Shown here: piece after piece, positions 37,328 to 45,474 of the stretch
Layout: each line of letters begins with the position of its first letter
Position numbering within the stretch: position 1 is the first letter of the stretch
NCBI GenBank assembly: GCA_022706685.1
Contig: JAKJCA010000004.1
Location: forward strand, 23,690 to 87,689
Source of the DNA: Bacillota bacterium
GTDB lineage: Bacteria; Bacillota; Clostridia; Oscillospirales; Acutalibacteraceae
Length of the DNA stretch: 64,000 nt
Reading direction: 5' to 3'
The notes under the pieces: generated by a model
Told to the model about the DNA's origin: nothing
Seen by the model: the letters and a program-made list of their open reading frames with translations, nothing else
The model's database searches: none
Translations under genes and position numbers: made by a program

Positions 37328-38812
37328 TTGACGCTGACTATTTTGAAGGACGGGGTTCCTCAAACCCTTGCGGCTGCAAAAGGGGAGAACCTGCTGAATA
37401 TTTTAAGAACGCAGGGTTACGACATCAACTCTGTCTGTTCGGGCAACGGCAGCTGCGGCAAGTGTAAAGTCCACTTTCTGACGACGCCTCCGCCCCTGTC
37501 GCGCGTCGAACAGCGCATGCTCTCGCCGCAGGAGATTTCGGAGGGGATGCGCCTTGCCTGCCGTGTCGCGCTCGAAGGCGACTGCACGGTTGAAATACCA
37601 TCCGATTCCGGTATGGCGATCGCCGGCGCGGGCGTAGAAAAGCGAGAAAACGGTGACGGTCGCTGCTTCGCCGCCGTCGATATCGGAACGACCACCCTGG
37701 TCGCGGCGCTCGTCGATGCCTCGGGCTCTGTTCTCGCCACAAAAGGCGAAAAAAACCGTCAGGCCGCGTTTGGCGCCGACGTCATTTCGAGGGTCAAGCA
37801 CATCCATACCGGCGGGCTTGGCGAACTGCAGCGTACCGTCGCCGCGCAAATCGATTCGATGCTTCTCGGCCTGCTCAAGGAGTTCCCTGCCGCCCGGCTC
37901 GAAAGCACGACCGTCAGCGGCAACACCGCCATGCTCAACATTTTTTTTAACGAAGATTGCTCCGGCCTCGGTTTTGCGCCGTATACGCCCGCTTTCCTGT
38001 CATCGCGCAGGGCGTCCGCCGCGTCGCTCGGCCTGAGTGTCGGCGGGGACGTCGTTTCGGTCGCCGGCATGGCGAGTTTCGCAGGCGGCGACATCACGGC
38101 GGGCATCGTCGCCTTGCCCGCGCAGGACGACGGCCTCGCCATGCTCATCGACCTTGGTACCAACGCCGAAATCGCCCTCTACGGCCGCGGTAAAATCTGG
38201 TGCACCTCAGCCGCCGCGGGCCCCGCTTTTGAGGGGGCGAGCATCCGGCAGGGGATGGGCGCGGTCAACGGCGCGGTTTGCTCGTTTGAATTGGTTAACG
38301 GCAACCCCCGTGTGCGGACCATCGGCAACAAACCCGCCATGGGCATCTGCGGCTCCGGCCTCATCGATATCGCCGCGCAGCTGCTGGAAAACGGCATTCT
38401 CGATGAAACGGGCAGGCTGCTCGGCGGCAGTTTTGAAATTTGTGACGGCGTCAGCCTGTACGCTGAGGATATCAGGGAATTGCAACTGGCCAAAGCGGCC
38501 ATCGCCGCGGCCATCGAACTGCTCGTCGCCCGCTCCGGCGTCGCTTTCGATGACATCGCCGATGTCTTTATCAGCGGCGGCTTCGGCAGTTATATCAATA
38601 CCGCCAACGCGGTCCGTCTCGGTCTGCTGCCCGAACAGCTCAAAAAGAAAACGGCCGCCGTGGGCAACAGCAGCCTTGCGGGCTGTATCCTTTGCGCCGT
38701 ATCACCGGAGAAGATGGCATTAGCCGATGAGATAGCAAAAAAAGCAGTCTACTTAGAACTGACCAACTCCGCCGCGTTCTCCGACGCTTATATCGAGCAC
38801 ATGTTGTTTTAG
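37328..38812 (+). CDS. ASKHA/RACo-like reductive activator of corrinoid proteins
   Basis: 494 residues. The N-terminal 2Fe-2S ferredoxin domain has cysteines 37, 43, 46 and 78 (CSGNGSCGKC and LACRV). The rest is the RACo domain (VDIGTTTLVAALVD, an ISGNTAM-type SGNTAM motif, LIDLGTNAEI, and GSGLIDIAAQLL). Members use ATP to reduce the cobalt of methyltransferase corrinoid proteins back to the active Co(I) state. It starts with TTG at 37328, two bases after the tmcAL stop, so coupling with that gene is possible. The next gene encodes a UroD-family protein, the usual type of methyltransferase partner. No corrinoid protein gene is in the window. Confidence 0.88.
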   Translation: MTLTILKDGVPQTLAAAKGENLLNILRTQGYDINSVCSGNGSCGKCKVHFLTTPPPLSRVEQRMLSPQEISEGMRLACRVALEGDCTVEIPSDSGMAIAGAGVEKRENGDGRCFAAVDIGTTTLVAALVDASGSVLATKGEKNRQAAFGADVISRVKHIHTGGLGELQRTVAAQIDSMLLGLLKEFPAARLESTTVSGNTAMLNIFFNEDCSGLGFAPYTPAFLSSRRASAASLGLSVGGDVVSVAGMASFAGGDITAGIVALPAQDDGLAMLIDLGTNAEIALYGRGKIWCTSAAAGPAFEGASIRQGMGAVNGAVCSFELVNGNPRVRTIGNKPAMGICGSGLIDIAAQLLENGILDETGRLLGGSFEICDGVSLYAEDIRELQLAKAAIAAAIELLVARSGVAFDDIADVFISGGFGSYINTANAVRLGLLPEQLKKKTAAVGNSSLAGCILCAVSPEKMALADEIAKKAVYLELTNSAAFSDAYIEHMLF

Positions 38813-38838
38813 ATTTTGAAACGGAGGCTTTAATAATA

Positions 38839-39921
38839 ATGATGACAGGTATTGAGCGTATATCGCGGAACCTTCAGAGGAAAAAGGCGGACAGGATCGG
38901 GCTGTATGAGCATTTTTGGGGTGATACGCATAAAACATGGTTAAGCCAGGGTGAAATCAATGAAAATGAAAGCCTGGAGGACATTTTCGGTTTTGATTTT
39001 GCGGGTTCCTGGCCGTTCAATTTTACGGCCGACCTTGATTTTGTGCCGGAAAGGCTGACCGAAGATGAGGATACCTATACCACACTTGACGGCAACGGCG
39101 CGACCCTGCGCCGGCATAAAAAACACGACACCACGCCGGAACACATCGATTTTTCCGTCAAAGACAGCAGGGCATATTATGAAAAAATACAGCCCTTGAT
39201 TACCCCGTCCGAGAGACGAGTTGATTTCTGGGGATATGCTGCCGCGAAGAAAAAAGCCGCCGAAAAACAGCGTTTTTTTGTTTGGAGCGGCGTCAACGTT
39301 TTCGAACTGATGCATCCTGTCTGCGGCCACGAGAATATGCTCGTCGGCATGGCGCTGGAGCCTCAATGGATTGCCGAAATGGCGATGGATTATGCCAGGG
39401 CGACCGTTGCCATGCAGGAAATGCTGTTCAGCGAAGCGGGCAAGCCGGATGGTATCTGGTATTATGAAGATATGGGCTTTAAAGACAGGCCGTTCATGTC
39501 GCCGGCCATGTATAAAGAACTGATTCAACCGGCGCACAAATATACGATTGATTTTGCCAAGAGCCTGAACCTGCCGGTCATTATGCATTCCTGCGGCTTT
39601 GTGGAACCGCTGCTGCCGGGCATGATGGAAGCGGGCATTGACTGCCTGCAGGTCATCGAAGTGAAGGCGGGGATGGACCTTCTGCGTATATATAAAAATT
39701 ACGGCGACAGGCTGTCTTTGATGGGCGGCATCGATGTCCGCGCTCTGTACTCCAATGACAGAAAGATCATTGACGCCGAGCTTGAGGCAAAGATTCCGAT
39801 TGTGAAAGAAGGATTCGGATATACCCTGCACAGCGATCATTCAATACCCAATACCGTCGAGTTTGAGACATACAAATATTTTGTTGAAAAAGGGCTTGAA
39901 CTGGGCAGCTATACCGGATGA
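38839..39921 (+). CDS. Uroporphyrinogen decarboxylase-family protein (methyltransferase type)
   Basis: 360 residues of the UroD fold, the group that includes MtaA/CmuA methyltransferases. Visible family marks are GVNVFELMHPVCGHENML, a DGIWYYEDMGFKD segment, the VIMHSCGFVEPLLPGM zinc-type motif and LMGGIDVRAL. The PGN-type loop of true HemE is not seen, and no other haem genes are present. Placement behind the RACo-like activator suggests a corrinoid-linked demethylation of an unknown methylated substrate. GGAGG lies 12 bases upstream of the ATG. Confidence 0.8.
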   Translation: MMTGIERISRNLQRKKADRIGLYEHFWGDTHKTWLSQGEINENESLEDIFGFDFAGSWPFNFTADLDFVPERLTEDEDTYTTLDGNGATLRRHKKHDTTPEHIDFSVKDSRAYYEKIQPLITPSERRVDFWGYAAAKKKAAEKQRFFVWSGVNVFELMHPVCGHENMLVGMALEPQWIAEMAMDYARATVAMQEMLFSEAGKPDGIWYYEDMGFKDRPFMSPAMYKELIQPAHKYTIDFAKSLNLPVIMHSCGFVEPLLPGMMEAGIDCLQVIEVKAGMDLLRIYKNYGDRLSLMGGIDVRALYSNDRKIIDAELEAKIPIVKEGFGYTLHSDHSIPNTVEFETYKYFVEKGLELGSYTG

Positions 39922-39970
39922 GAACACAACTTGGCGGTTTGAAAAAGGCAGTAAGACAGATAAACCGTCC

Positions 39971-39990
39971 CACAGCCTCTCACAGCCTCT
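39971..39990. repeat. Perfect 10-bp tandem duplication
   Basis: CACAGCCTCT twice in a row in the 88-base gap between convergent genes. It is preceded by an imperfect inverted repeat (CGGTTT near 39935 and AAACCG near 39962) that may end transcription. No other content was seen in the gap. Confidence 0.6.
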
Positions 39991-40009
39991 ATGTATCGAG
40001 CAAGTTTTA

Positions 40010-41293
40010 TTAGACTTCCGCTAAACAGCGCGTCTCGTCCGCCCTCGTGACGCGCGCGCTGACTATCATCGCGCGCCGCAGCCCGGTGCCGCTGACGGCG
40101 ACCGGTGTATAGTTGGAGGTGTAGCCAATCCACAGCCCGTCGGGTCCCTTCTGCTCGAGCAGCACCTCGACGGTTTTGCCCGTCTGCCGCCGCAGAAAAT
40201 CCGAGCGTATTTCCTGCGCTGCCGCGTTGAGTTGCCGGCAGCGTTTTTGTATCGTGCCCCTGTCGACCGCGCCCGGCAGCCGCGCCGCGGCGGTACCCGG
40301 CCGTGCGGAAAACGGGAAAATATGGACCTTTTCAAAAGCGATTTTTTGAACGAACGCCAGCGATTCCTCAAAATCCGCCTGCGTCTCCCCCGGGAAGCCG
40401 GCGATGATGTCCGTCGTAATGGCCGCGCCGGGGAAAGCGCCGCGTATCAGATTGACGGCTGCCTCAAATTCGTCGGGGGTGTAGCGGCGGTTCATCGCTT
40501 TGAGTATCCGGCCGCAGCCGCTTTGCAGTGAAATGTGGAAGTGGGGGCACAGTTTCGGCAGTTTCGACAACTGTTCAATCATTTCATCCGTCAGCAAATC
40601 CGGTTCCAGGGAGCCGAGGCGTATTCTTTTGAAACCCTCATGCGAGCAGGCAAGCGCCGCTGCCTCGAGCAGACTGCTGCCGGTATCCCTGCCGAACGCG
40701 GCCAGGTTGATGCCGGTCAGCACCACTTCCGGGTATCCCGCCGCTTCGAGCGCCGCCAATTCTTCACGCAGGCTTTGCAGGCTTCTGGAACGCACAGGAC
40801 CCCGGACATAGGGCAGGATGCAGTAGGCGCAATAGCGGTCGCAGCCGTCCTCGATTTTTACGACCGCGCGCGTGCGCCCGCCTTCGAATGAGCCGCCGCT
40901 CGCCCCGAATGCTTCGCCCGCCGCGTGGGGTGTCACAGCGGACAGCGTCTGTCTATCTGTTAAAAAGCGTTCAATCAGCCCGGGCAGCTGCGCGGCGTTT
41001 TTGTTGCCGGTTACAATGTCCGCGCCGGTTTCGGCGGCCTTGTCCGGGAAGGCTTGAGGCAGGCAGCCCGCAAGGACGATCACCGCGCCGGGGCGGTTGT
41101 GACGGAACCTTCGCACGGCTTGCCTCGTTTTTCTGTCGCTTTCGGCTGTCACCGTACAGGAATTGATGACATAGACATCGGCCTCGATGTTCGGGCCGAC
41201 GATTTCGTACCCCGCCTTCTCAAGCGCGGCGCCCATGGCGCCGCTGTCGACGCGGTTGACTTTGCAGCCGAGTGTATAGAAAGCCGCTTTCAT
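40010..41293 (-). CDS. mtaB: tRNA N6-threonylcarbamoyladenosine(37) methylthiotransferase MtaB
   Basis: Radical-SAM methylthiotransferase that turns t6A37 into ms2t6A in ANN-decoding tRNAs. Cysteines C10, C46 and C77 hold the auxiliary cluster in the UPF0004 domain, C151, C155 and C158 (CDRYCAYC) the radical-SAM cluster, and a TRAM domain ends the protein. 427 residues, full length. It is transcribed alone against the neighbouring genes. Confidence 0.94.
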   Translation of the reverse strand: MKAAFYTLGCKVNRVDSGAMGAALEKAGYEIVGPNIEADVYVINSCTVTAESDRKTRQAVRRFRHNRPGAVIVLAGCLPQAFPDKAAETGADIVTGNKNAAQLPGLIERFLTDRQTLSAVTPHAAGEAFGASGGSFEGGRTRAVVKIEDGCDRYCAYCILPYVRGPVRSRSLQSLREELAALEAAGYPEVVLTGINLAAFGRDTGSSLLEAAALACSHEGFKRIRLGSLEPDLLTDEMIEQLSKLPKLCPHFHISLQSGCGRILKAMNRRYTPDEFEAAVNLIRGAFPGAAITTDIIAGFPGETQADFEESLAFVQKIAFEKVHIFPFSARPGTAAARLPGAVDRGTIQKRCRQLNAAAQEIRSDFLRRQTGKTVEVLLEQKGPDGLWIGYTSNYTPVAVSGTGLRRAMIVSARVTRADETRCLAEV

Positions 41294-41323
41294 CCAATAC
41301 CGCCCTGTTTAGTTGATGCGTTT

Positions 41324-41353
41324 ATTATACCCTGATGCTGCGGCGCGGCACAA
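41324..41353 (-). promoter_or_regulatory. Candidate promoter for mtaB
   Basis: Minus-strand TTGTGC (41348-41353), 18 bases, perfect TATAAT (41324-41329), 30 bases upstream of the ATG. Confidence 0.5.
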
Positions 41354-41399
41354 GCGCAGCGGGGCAGGCGGGCAAACGCAGGAATTCTCGGCCGTTTGC

Positions 41400-41428
41400 T
41401 TGAATAATGCGGGGCTTTGGTTTACAAT
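41400..41428 (+). promoter_or_regulatory. Promoter for pgi
   Basis: TTGAAT (41400-41405), exactly 17 bases, TACAAT (41423-41428), 35 bases before the TTG start codon. Confidence 0.65.
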
Positions 41429-41463
41429 AAAAACACAATCCAGTATCGGCGGAGGTTTTCGTT

Positions 41464-42804
41464 TTGGCTGTTGAACTCATTACCCGTTATGCGGAGGAAT
41501 TTCTTGCAGAGGGAGCGCTCGAGTCCATCAGCGGCGAGGCCGAGCAAGCCGGCGCACTGGTCGCAGACGGCGAAGGAGAGGGTTCCGCTTTCCTCGGCTG
41601 GCGCGATCTTCCCTGCGGCTATGACCGCGGGGAGTTTGACGATATCCTTCGGACCGCGCGGAAAATTATCGCCGACACCGATGTCCTTATCGTTATCGGC
41701 GTCGGCGGCTCTTATCTCGGCGCGAGGGCTGTCGTGGAGTTTGTTCATTCCCAGCATTACAACGCCCTGCCCAAAAAGACACCCGATATTTACTTTGCCG
41801 GCAACTCGCTGAGTCCCGACGCGCTCAACGAGCTGCTGACACTTTGCGACGGTAAAAGAGTTTCGCTCATCGTTATCTCCAAATCCGGCACCACCACCGA
41901 GCCGGCCATCGCCTTTCGCATATTCAGAAAATATATGCTGGAAAGATATACGCCTCAAGAAGCGGCCGGCAGAATTTACATCACCACCGACAGGGAAAAA
42001 GGCACCCTGCGCCGCCTTGCTGTGCAGGAAGGCTACAAGACATTTGTCGTTCCGGAGGATATCGGCGGGCGGTATTCCGTATTGACCGCCGTCGGGCTGC
42101 TGCCCATCGCAGCGGCGGGCGTGGATATTTGCGCGTTGATGCAGGGAGCGGTGGACGCCTGCGCCGCTTACCGCGAGCCCTGCTTCGAAGCCAACCCCTG
42201 CCTGCGTTACGCGGCGCTTCGCAACCTTTTCTACCGCACCGGCAAATCCGTCGAGATGTTTGTTTCCTACGAACCAAGTTTCGCCATGATGAACGAATGG
42301 CTCAAACAGCTTTTCGGCGAGAGCGAAGGCAAAGACGGCAAGGGCCTTTTCCCCGCATCGGCGATTTATTCGACGGACAATCACTCGCTGGGCCAGTTTG
42401 TGCAGGAGGGCAGCCCCATCCTGTTCGAAACCGTCGTGCTGTTCGACAAGCCCAAAACCGATATTGTTATGGGCGTTGAGGAAGACGACGGGGATGAACT
42501 CAATTACCTCGCCGGGGTCGAAATGTCGCAAATCAACTACAAGGCTTTCCAGGGGACAGTCCTGGCGCATAACACCGGCAAAGTGCCCAACGTTGTCCTG
42601 CGGCTGGACCGGAAGGACGAATACAACCTCGGCTGGCTGATTTATTTCTTTGAAAAAGCCTGCGCCGTGTCGGGCTATATCCTCGGCGTCAATCCCTTTG
42701 ACCAGCCCGGCGTCGAGCAGTACAAAAAAAATATGTTCGCCCTGCTTGGCAAACCCGGTTATGAGGCGAGCAAGCGGGAACTCGAAAAAAAACTCGGCCT
42801 GTAA
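41464..42804 (+). CDS. pgi: Glucose-6-phosphate isomerase
   Basis: Interconverts glucose-6-phosphate and fructose-6-phosphate. 446 residues, the short Firmicute type. Motifs: [13 protein letters not shown] near 78, the sugar-phosphate loop [12 protein letters not shown] near 140, [11 protein letters not shown], and the GxxxQxExY-type catalytic region [14 protein letters not shown]. The start is TTG at 41464 with GGAGG 8 bases upstream, downstream of a good promoter. Confidence 0.95.
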   Translation: MAVELITRYAEEFLAEGALESISGEAEQAGALVADGEGEGSAFLGWRDLPCGYDRGEFDDILRTARKIIADTDVLIVIGVGGSYLGARAVVEFVHSQHYNALPKKTPDIYFAGNSLSPDALNELLTLCDGKRVSLIVISKSGTTTEPAIAFRIFRKYMLERYTPQEAAGRIYITTDREKGTLRRLAVQEGYKTFVVPEDIGGRYSVLTAVGLLPIAAAGVDICALMQGAVDACAAYREPCFEANPCLRYAALRNLFYRTGKSVEMFVSYEPSFAMMNEWLKQLFGESEGKDGKGLFPASAIYSTDNHSLGQFVQEGSPILFETVVLFDKPKTDIVMGVEEDDGDELNYLAGVEMSQINYKAFQGTVLAHNTGKVPNVVLRLDRKDEYNLGWLIYFFEKACAVSGYILGVNPFDQPGVEQYKKNMFALLGKPGYEASKRELEKKLGL

Positions 42805-42833
42805 CGGCCGGACAGCAAGAGGGGGAGATTACC

Positions 42834-43250
42834 ATGATATCGCTCATCATCGGGCACAAAGGCTCCGGGAAAACCAAAAGGCTCGTGGAAATGGTCAACC
42901 GCGCCGTTGAAAGCTCGAAAGGCAACGTTGTCTGCGTTGAAAAGGAACCGAAACTCATCTATGATGTCAGTCACCGCGCCCGCCTCATCGAGACCGACCG
43001 GTTTTCGCTTTCAGGACCGGATGCTTTTTACGGGTTTCTTTGCGGAGTGTGTTCCGGCGACCATGATATAACCGATATGCTCATCGACGGCACACTGCGC
43101 ATTATCGGCAGGGATCAGGAAGACATCGGCCGCTTTTTCAAGAACGTCGGCCTGCTTGAAAAGGAGACGGGCGTAGCGTTTGTCTTTACCGTTTCAGCCG
43201 ATAAGGAGGAACTGCCGGAAACGATTTTTAAATTCTGTAAAAATATTTAA
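42834..43250 (+). CDS. Small P-loop protein of unknown function
   Basis: 138 residues with a Walker A loop GHKGSGKT at 7-14 directly after the first beta strand, and a LLEKETGVAFVFTVS segment near 115 that could be a distal strand. It is too short for a kinase with a lid domain. Similar small ATPases of unknown role occur in clostridial genomes, sometimes mislabelled PilT-like (from memory). It follows pgi by 29 bases with GAGGGGGAG ahead of the ATG and is probably cotranscribed with it. Its transcript would run into the hairpin at 43301-43338. Confidence 0.75.
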   Translation: MISLIIGHKGSGKTKRLVEMVNRAVESSKGNVVCVEKEPKLIYDVSHRARLIETDRFSLSGPDAFYGFLCGVCSGDHDITDMLIDGTLRIIGRDQEDIGRFFKNVGLLEKETGVAFVFTVSADKEELPETIFKFCKNI

Positions 43251-43290
43251 CGCCTTTCTGTGTTTATATTAAACACTCCTGCGGTTTTGG

Positions 43291-43319
43291 TTGACAAATG
43301 CCGCGCACGACTATATAAT
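43291..43319 (+). promoter_or_regulatory. Consensus promoter for yceD-rpmF
   Basis: Perfect TTGACA (43291-43296), 17 bases, perfect TATAAT (43314-43319). Transcription should begin near 43326, about 24 bases before the yceD ATG. Confidence 0.88.
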
Positions 43320-43338
43320 GTTCCGTGCGCGGTTTTTT
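43301..43338 (+). terminator. Hairpin with T6 tail enclosing the -10 box
   Basis: CCGCGCAC (43301-43308) and GTGCGCGG (43325-43332) form a perfect 8-bp inverted repeat followed by six T. The 16-base loop contains TATAAT. For RNA coming from the pgi side this is a standard terminator; RNA starting at the internal promoter would lack the left arm. Confidence 0.6.
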
Positions 43339-43349
43339 GAGGTGGCCTT

Positions 43350-43844
43350 ATGTTCCTTGAACTCGAGCCTGTATTTAACAACGAAGGGGCGCAGATCCCG
43401 TTCGATTACAGCCTCGGCTGGGCGGCTGATGAAATCGGAGCGGGCCTTTCGCTGGATAATCCCGCCCGCGTCACCGGCAAAGTGTACAACGCCGCGGGTG
43501 TGGTGCGCCTTTCCGCAAAGGCCGAAGCCGTGGTGCTCGCGCTCTGCGACCGGTGCGCGGCCGATGTGCGGCTCCCCATGAGCGTTCCGGTCAACCATGT
43601 CCTCGTAACATCCCTTAACGATGAAGACAACGACGAACTCATTCTTCTCGAAAGCATGCGTTTCGACCTTGACGCGATGGTACGCGAGGATTTTATCCTT
43701 GCCCTTCCCTCAAAGATTCTGTGCAGGAACGATTGCCGCGGCTTGTGCGGTGTCTGCGGGGCCAATCTCAACGAAACCCAATGCGGCTGCGCCGCGCCGG
43801 CGGATCCCCGCCTCGAGGCGCTCAAACAGTTTCTGAAACAATAA
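43350..43844 (+). CDS. yceD: YceD/DUF177 family protein
   Basis: 164 residues. The family is linked to 23S rRNA and large-subunit biogenesis and is nearly always encoded just before rpmF, as here (37 bases). Conserved marks are LCDRCAADV in the first half and the Cys-rich end CRNDCRGLCGVCGANLN, followed by DPRLEALKQFL. GAGGTGG lies 4 bases ahead of the ATG. Confidence 0.92.
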   Translation: MFLELEPVFNNEGAQIPFDYSLGWAADEIGAGLSLDNPARVTGKVYNAAGVVRLSAKAEAVVLALCDRCAADVRLPMSVPVNHVLVTSLNDEDNDELILLESMRFDLDAMVREDFILALPSKILCRNDCRGLCGVCGANLNETQCGCAAPADPRLEALKQFLKQ

Positions 43845-43881
43845 TTCCGGCTGCCGCAACAGCCGTTAAGGAGGTGCTCAC

Positions 43882-44064
43882 ATGGCGGTACCGAAAAGAA
43901 GAGTCTCAAAGACAAGGCGCGACAAAAGGCGTTCCAATGTCTGGAAAATCAGCGCGCCGGAGCTGATTAAATGCTCCCAATGCGGTGAATTCAAAAGACC
44001 GCACCGTATTTGTCCCGAATGCGGTTATTACAAGGGCAGGCAAGTTGTCAACAAGGAAGCGTAA
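43882..44064 (+). CDS. rpmF: 50S ribosomal protein L32
   Basis: 60 residues, the normal size. The MAVPKRRVSKTRR start is characteristic, and C31, C34, C44 and C47 form the zinc ribbon of the Cys-containing paralogue. It has an AAGGAGG site. A terminator follows directly, so yceD-rpmF is a two-gene unit; the fatty-acid genes often found behind rpmF are absent. Confidence 0.97.
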   Translation: MAVPKRRVSKTRRDKRRSNVWKISAPELIKCSQCGEFKRPHRICPECGYYKGRQVVNKEA

Positions 44065-44086
44065 AACCGCCGGCGGACGCCAGGTC

Positions 44087-44126
44087 AAGGCAGAGGGGGA
44101 AAGCATCCTGCTCTGCCTTTTTCTTT
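44087..44126 (+). terminator. Rho-independent terminator after rpmF
   Basis: AAGGCAGAG (44087-44095) pairs with CTCTGCCTT (44111-44119), with a 15-base loop and a following TTTCTTT run. Confidence 0.8.
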
Positions 44127-44147
44127 ACGCTCCCCGGGGGTGATGGA

Positions 44148-45473
44148 ATGGCGGTTGTCATCGAGGGCGTGCTTCCCGGTTCGCCGGCCGGCCGGCAGGG
44201 GATTCTCGCCGGTGAAAAACTTGTTTCCGTTAACGGGAAACCGATTTTCGACGTGCTCGACTACCGGTTTTATATCGGCGAGAGCAATCCGCTTCTTGGT
44301 ATCGAAAGCGAAGGCGGCGTCCTCAGGGAAGTCCGCCTTGAAAAGGCCGAGGAAGAAGAAAGCGGCCTTTGTTTCGAAACCTATCTGATGGATTCGCGGC
44401 GGCGCTGCGCCAACAAGTGCATTTTCTGCTTCATCGACCAGCTGCCGCCCGGTCTGCGTGAGAGTCTTTATTTCAAAGACGACGACGCGCGGCTTTCTTT
44501 TCTGCACGGCAATTACATCAGCTTGACAAACCTCTCCGAGCGTGAAGCGCGCCGCATCGTCGAGATGCACATCAGCCCCGTCAATGTGTCCGTTCATACA
44601 ACGAACCCCGCCTTGCGCTGCCGGATGCTCGGCAATGCCAAAGCGGGAAAAAGTCTTGCGCTTTTGGAACGTTTCGCCGCGGCCGGCATCAAAATCAACG
44701 CACAGATTGTGCTTTGCCCCGGCATCAACGACGGGCCCGAACTTGAACGGAGCCTCAGCGACCTGAGCGCGCTGACTCCGGGCGTCCAGAGCATCGCCGT
44801 GGTCCCTGTGGGCTTGACGCGTTTCAGGGAGGGCCTTCCCGAAATCAGACCCTACGACGAAGAAGGCGCGCGTTCGGTGATTGAAACCGTCGCCCGTTTC
44901 AATGCCGGCATCGGTCCGGGCGAGGGGGAAACACTCGCGTATCCGGCCGATGAGTTCTTTCTTAAAGCGCAGCTGCCGGTTCCGCCGTCGGATTTCTACG
45001 GCGATTTCTGCCAGCTGGAAAACGGCGTGGGGCTATGGGCGCTTTTCCGCGACAGCTTCCTGAGGGAGCTTTCCAACCATAAAAAACTGCGCGCCCGGCG
45101 CGGCCTGCGGCCGCGGCAAATCACAATCGCCACAGGCACCGCCGCCTACCCGCTGATATGCCTGTTGGTTGACGAAACACTCAAAAAATGTGATAATTTA
45201 AAGGTTAATACGCTGCGCATCGACAACCTGTTTTTCGGGGAAAATATCACTGTTGCGGGGCTGTTGACCGGTGCGGATTATACCGCTGCTTTAAAAGGCC
45301 GGCCGCTCGGCGATGAAGTGCTGATTCCGGCAAGTTCGCTTCGCAGCGAAGGCGACATGTTCCTCGACTCGATGACGCCGGCGCAACTTGAACAAGTCCT
45401 TTCGGTGAAGGTCACCCCCGTCTCGGCGGATGCGCGGGAATTTCTCGCCGCAATCCTCGGAAAGGCAAGGTAA
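44148..45473 (+). CDS. DUF512 protein with PDZ and radical-SAM-like regions
   Basis: About 441 residues. An N-terminal PDZ-like segment (EGVLPGSPAGRQGILAGEKL, then SVNGKPIFD) precedes a CANKCIFCF motif of the CxxxCxxC radical-SAM type and the C-terminal DUF512 domain (IATGTAAYPL). Function is unknown. The ATG at 44148 has GGGGGTG upstream; the longer open frame to the left overlaps rpmF and the terminator. It is one base from der, an adjacency common in clostridia. No promoter was clear between the terminator and the start. Confidence 0.87.
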   Translation: MAVVIEGVLPGSPAGRQGILAGEKLVSVNGKPIFDVLDYRFYIGESNPLLGIESEGGVLREVRLEKAEEEESGLCFETYLMDSRRRCANKCIFCFIDQLPPGLRESLYFKDDDARLSFLHGNYISLTNLSEREARRIVEMHISPVNVSVHTTNPALRCRMLGNAKAGKSLALLERFAAAGIKINAQIVLCPGINDGPELERSLSDLSALTPGVQSIAVVPVGLTRFREGLPEIRPYDEEGARSVIETVARFNAGIGPGEGETLAYPADEFFLKAQLPVPPSDFYGDFCQLENGVGLWALFRDSFLRELSNHKKLRARRGLRPRQITIATGTAAYPLICLLVDETLKKCDNLKVNTLRIDNLFFGENITVAGLLTGADYTAALKGRPLGDEVLIPASSLRSEGDMFLDSMTPAQLEQVLSVKVTPVSADAREFLAAILGKAR

Positions 45474-45474
45474 C

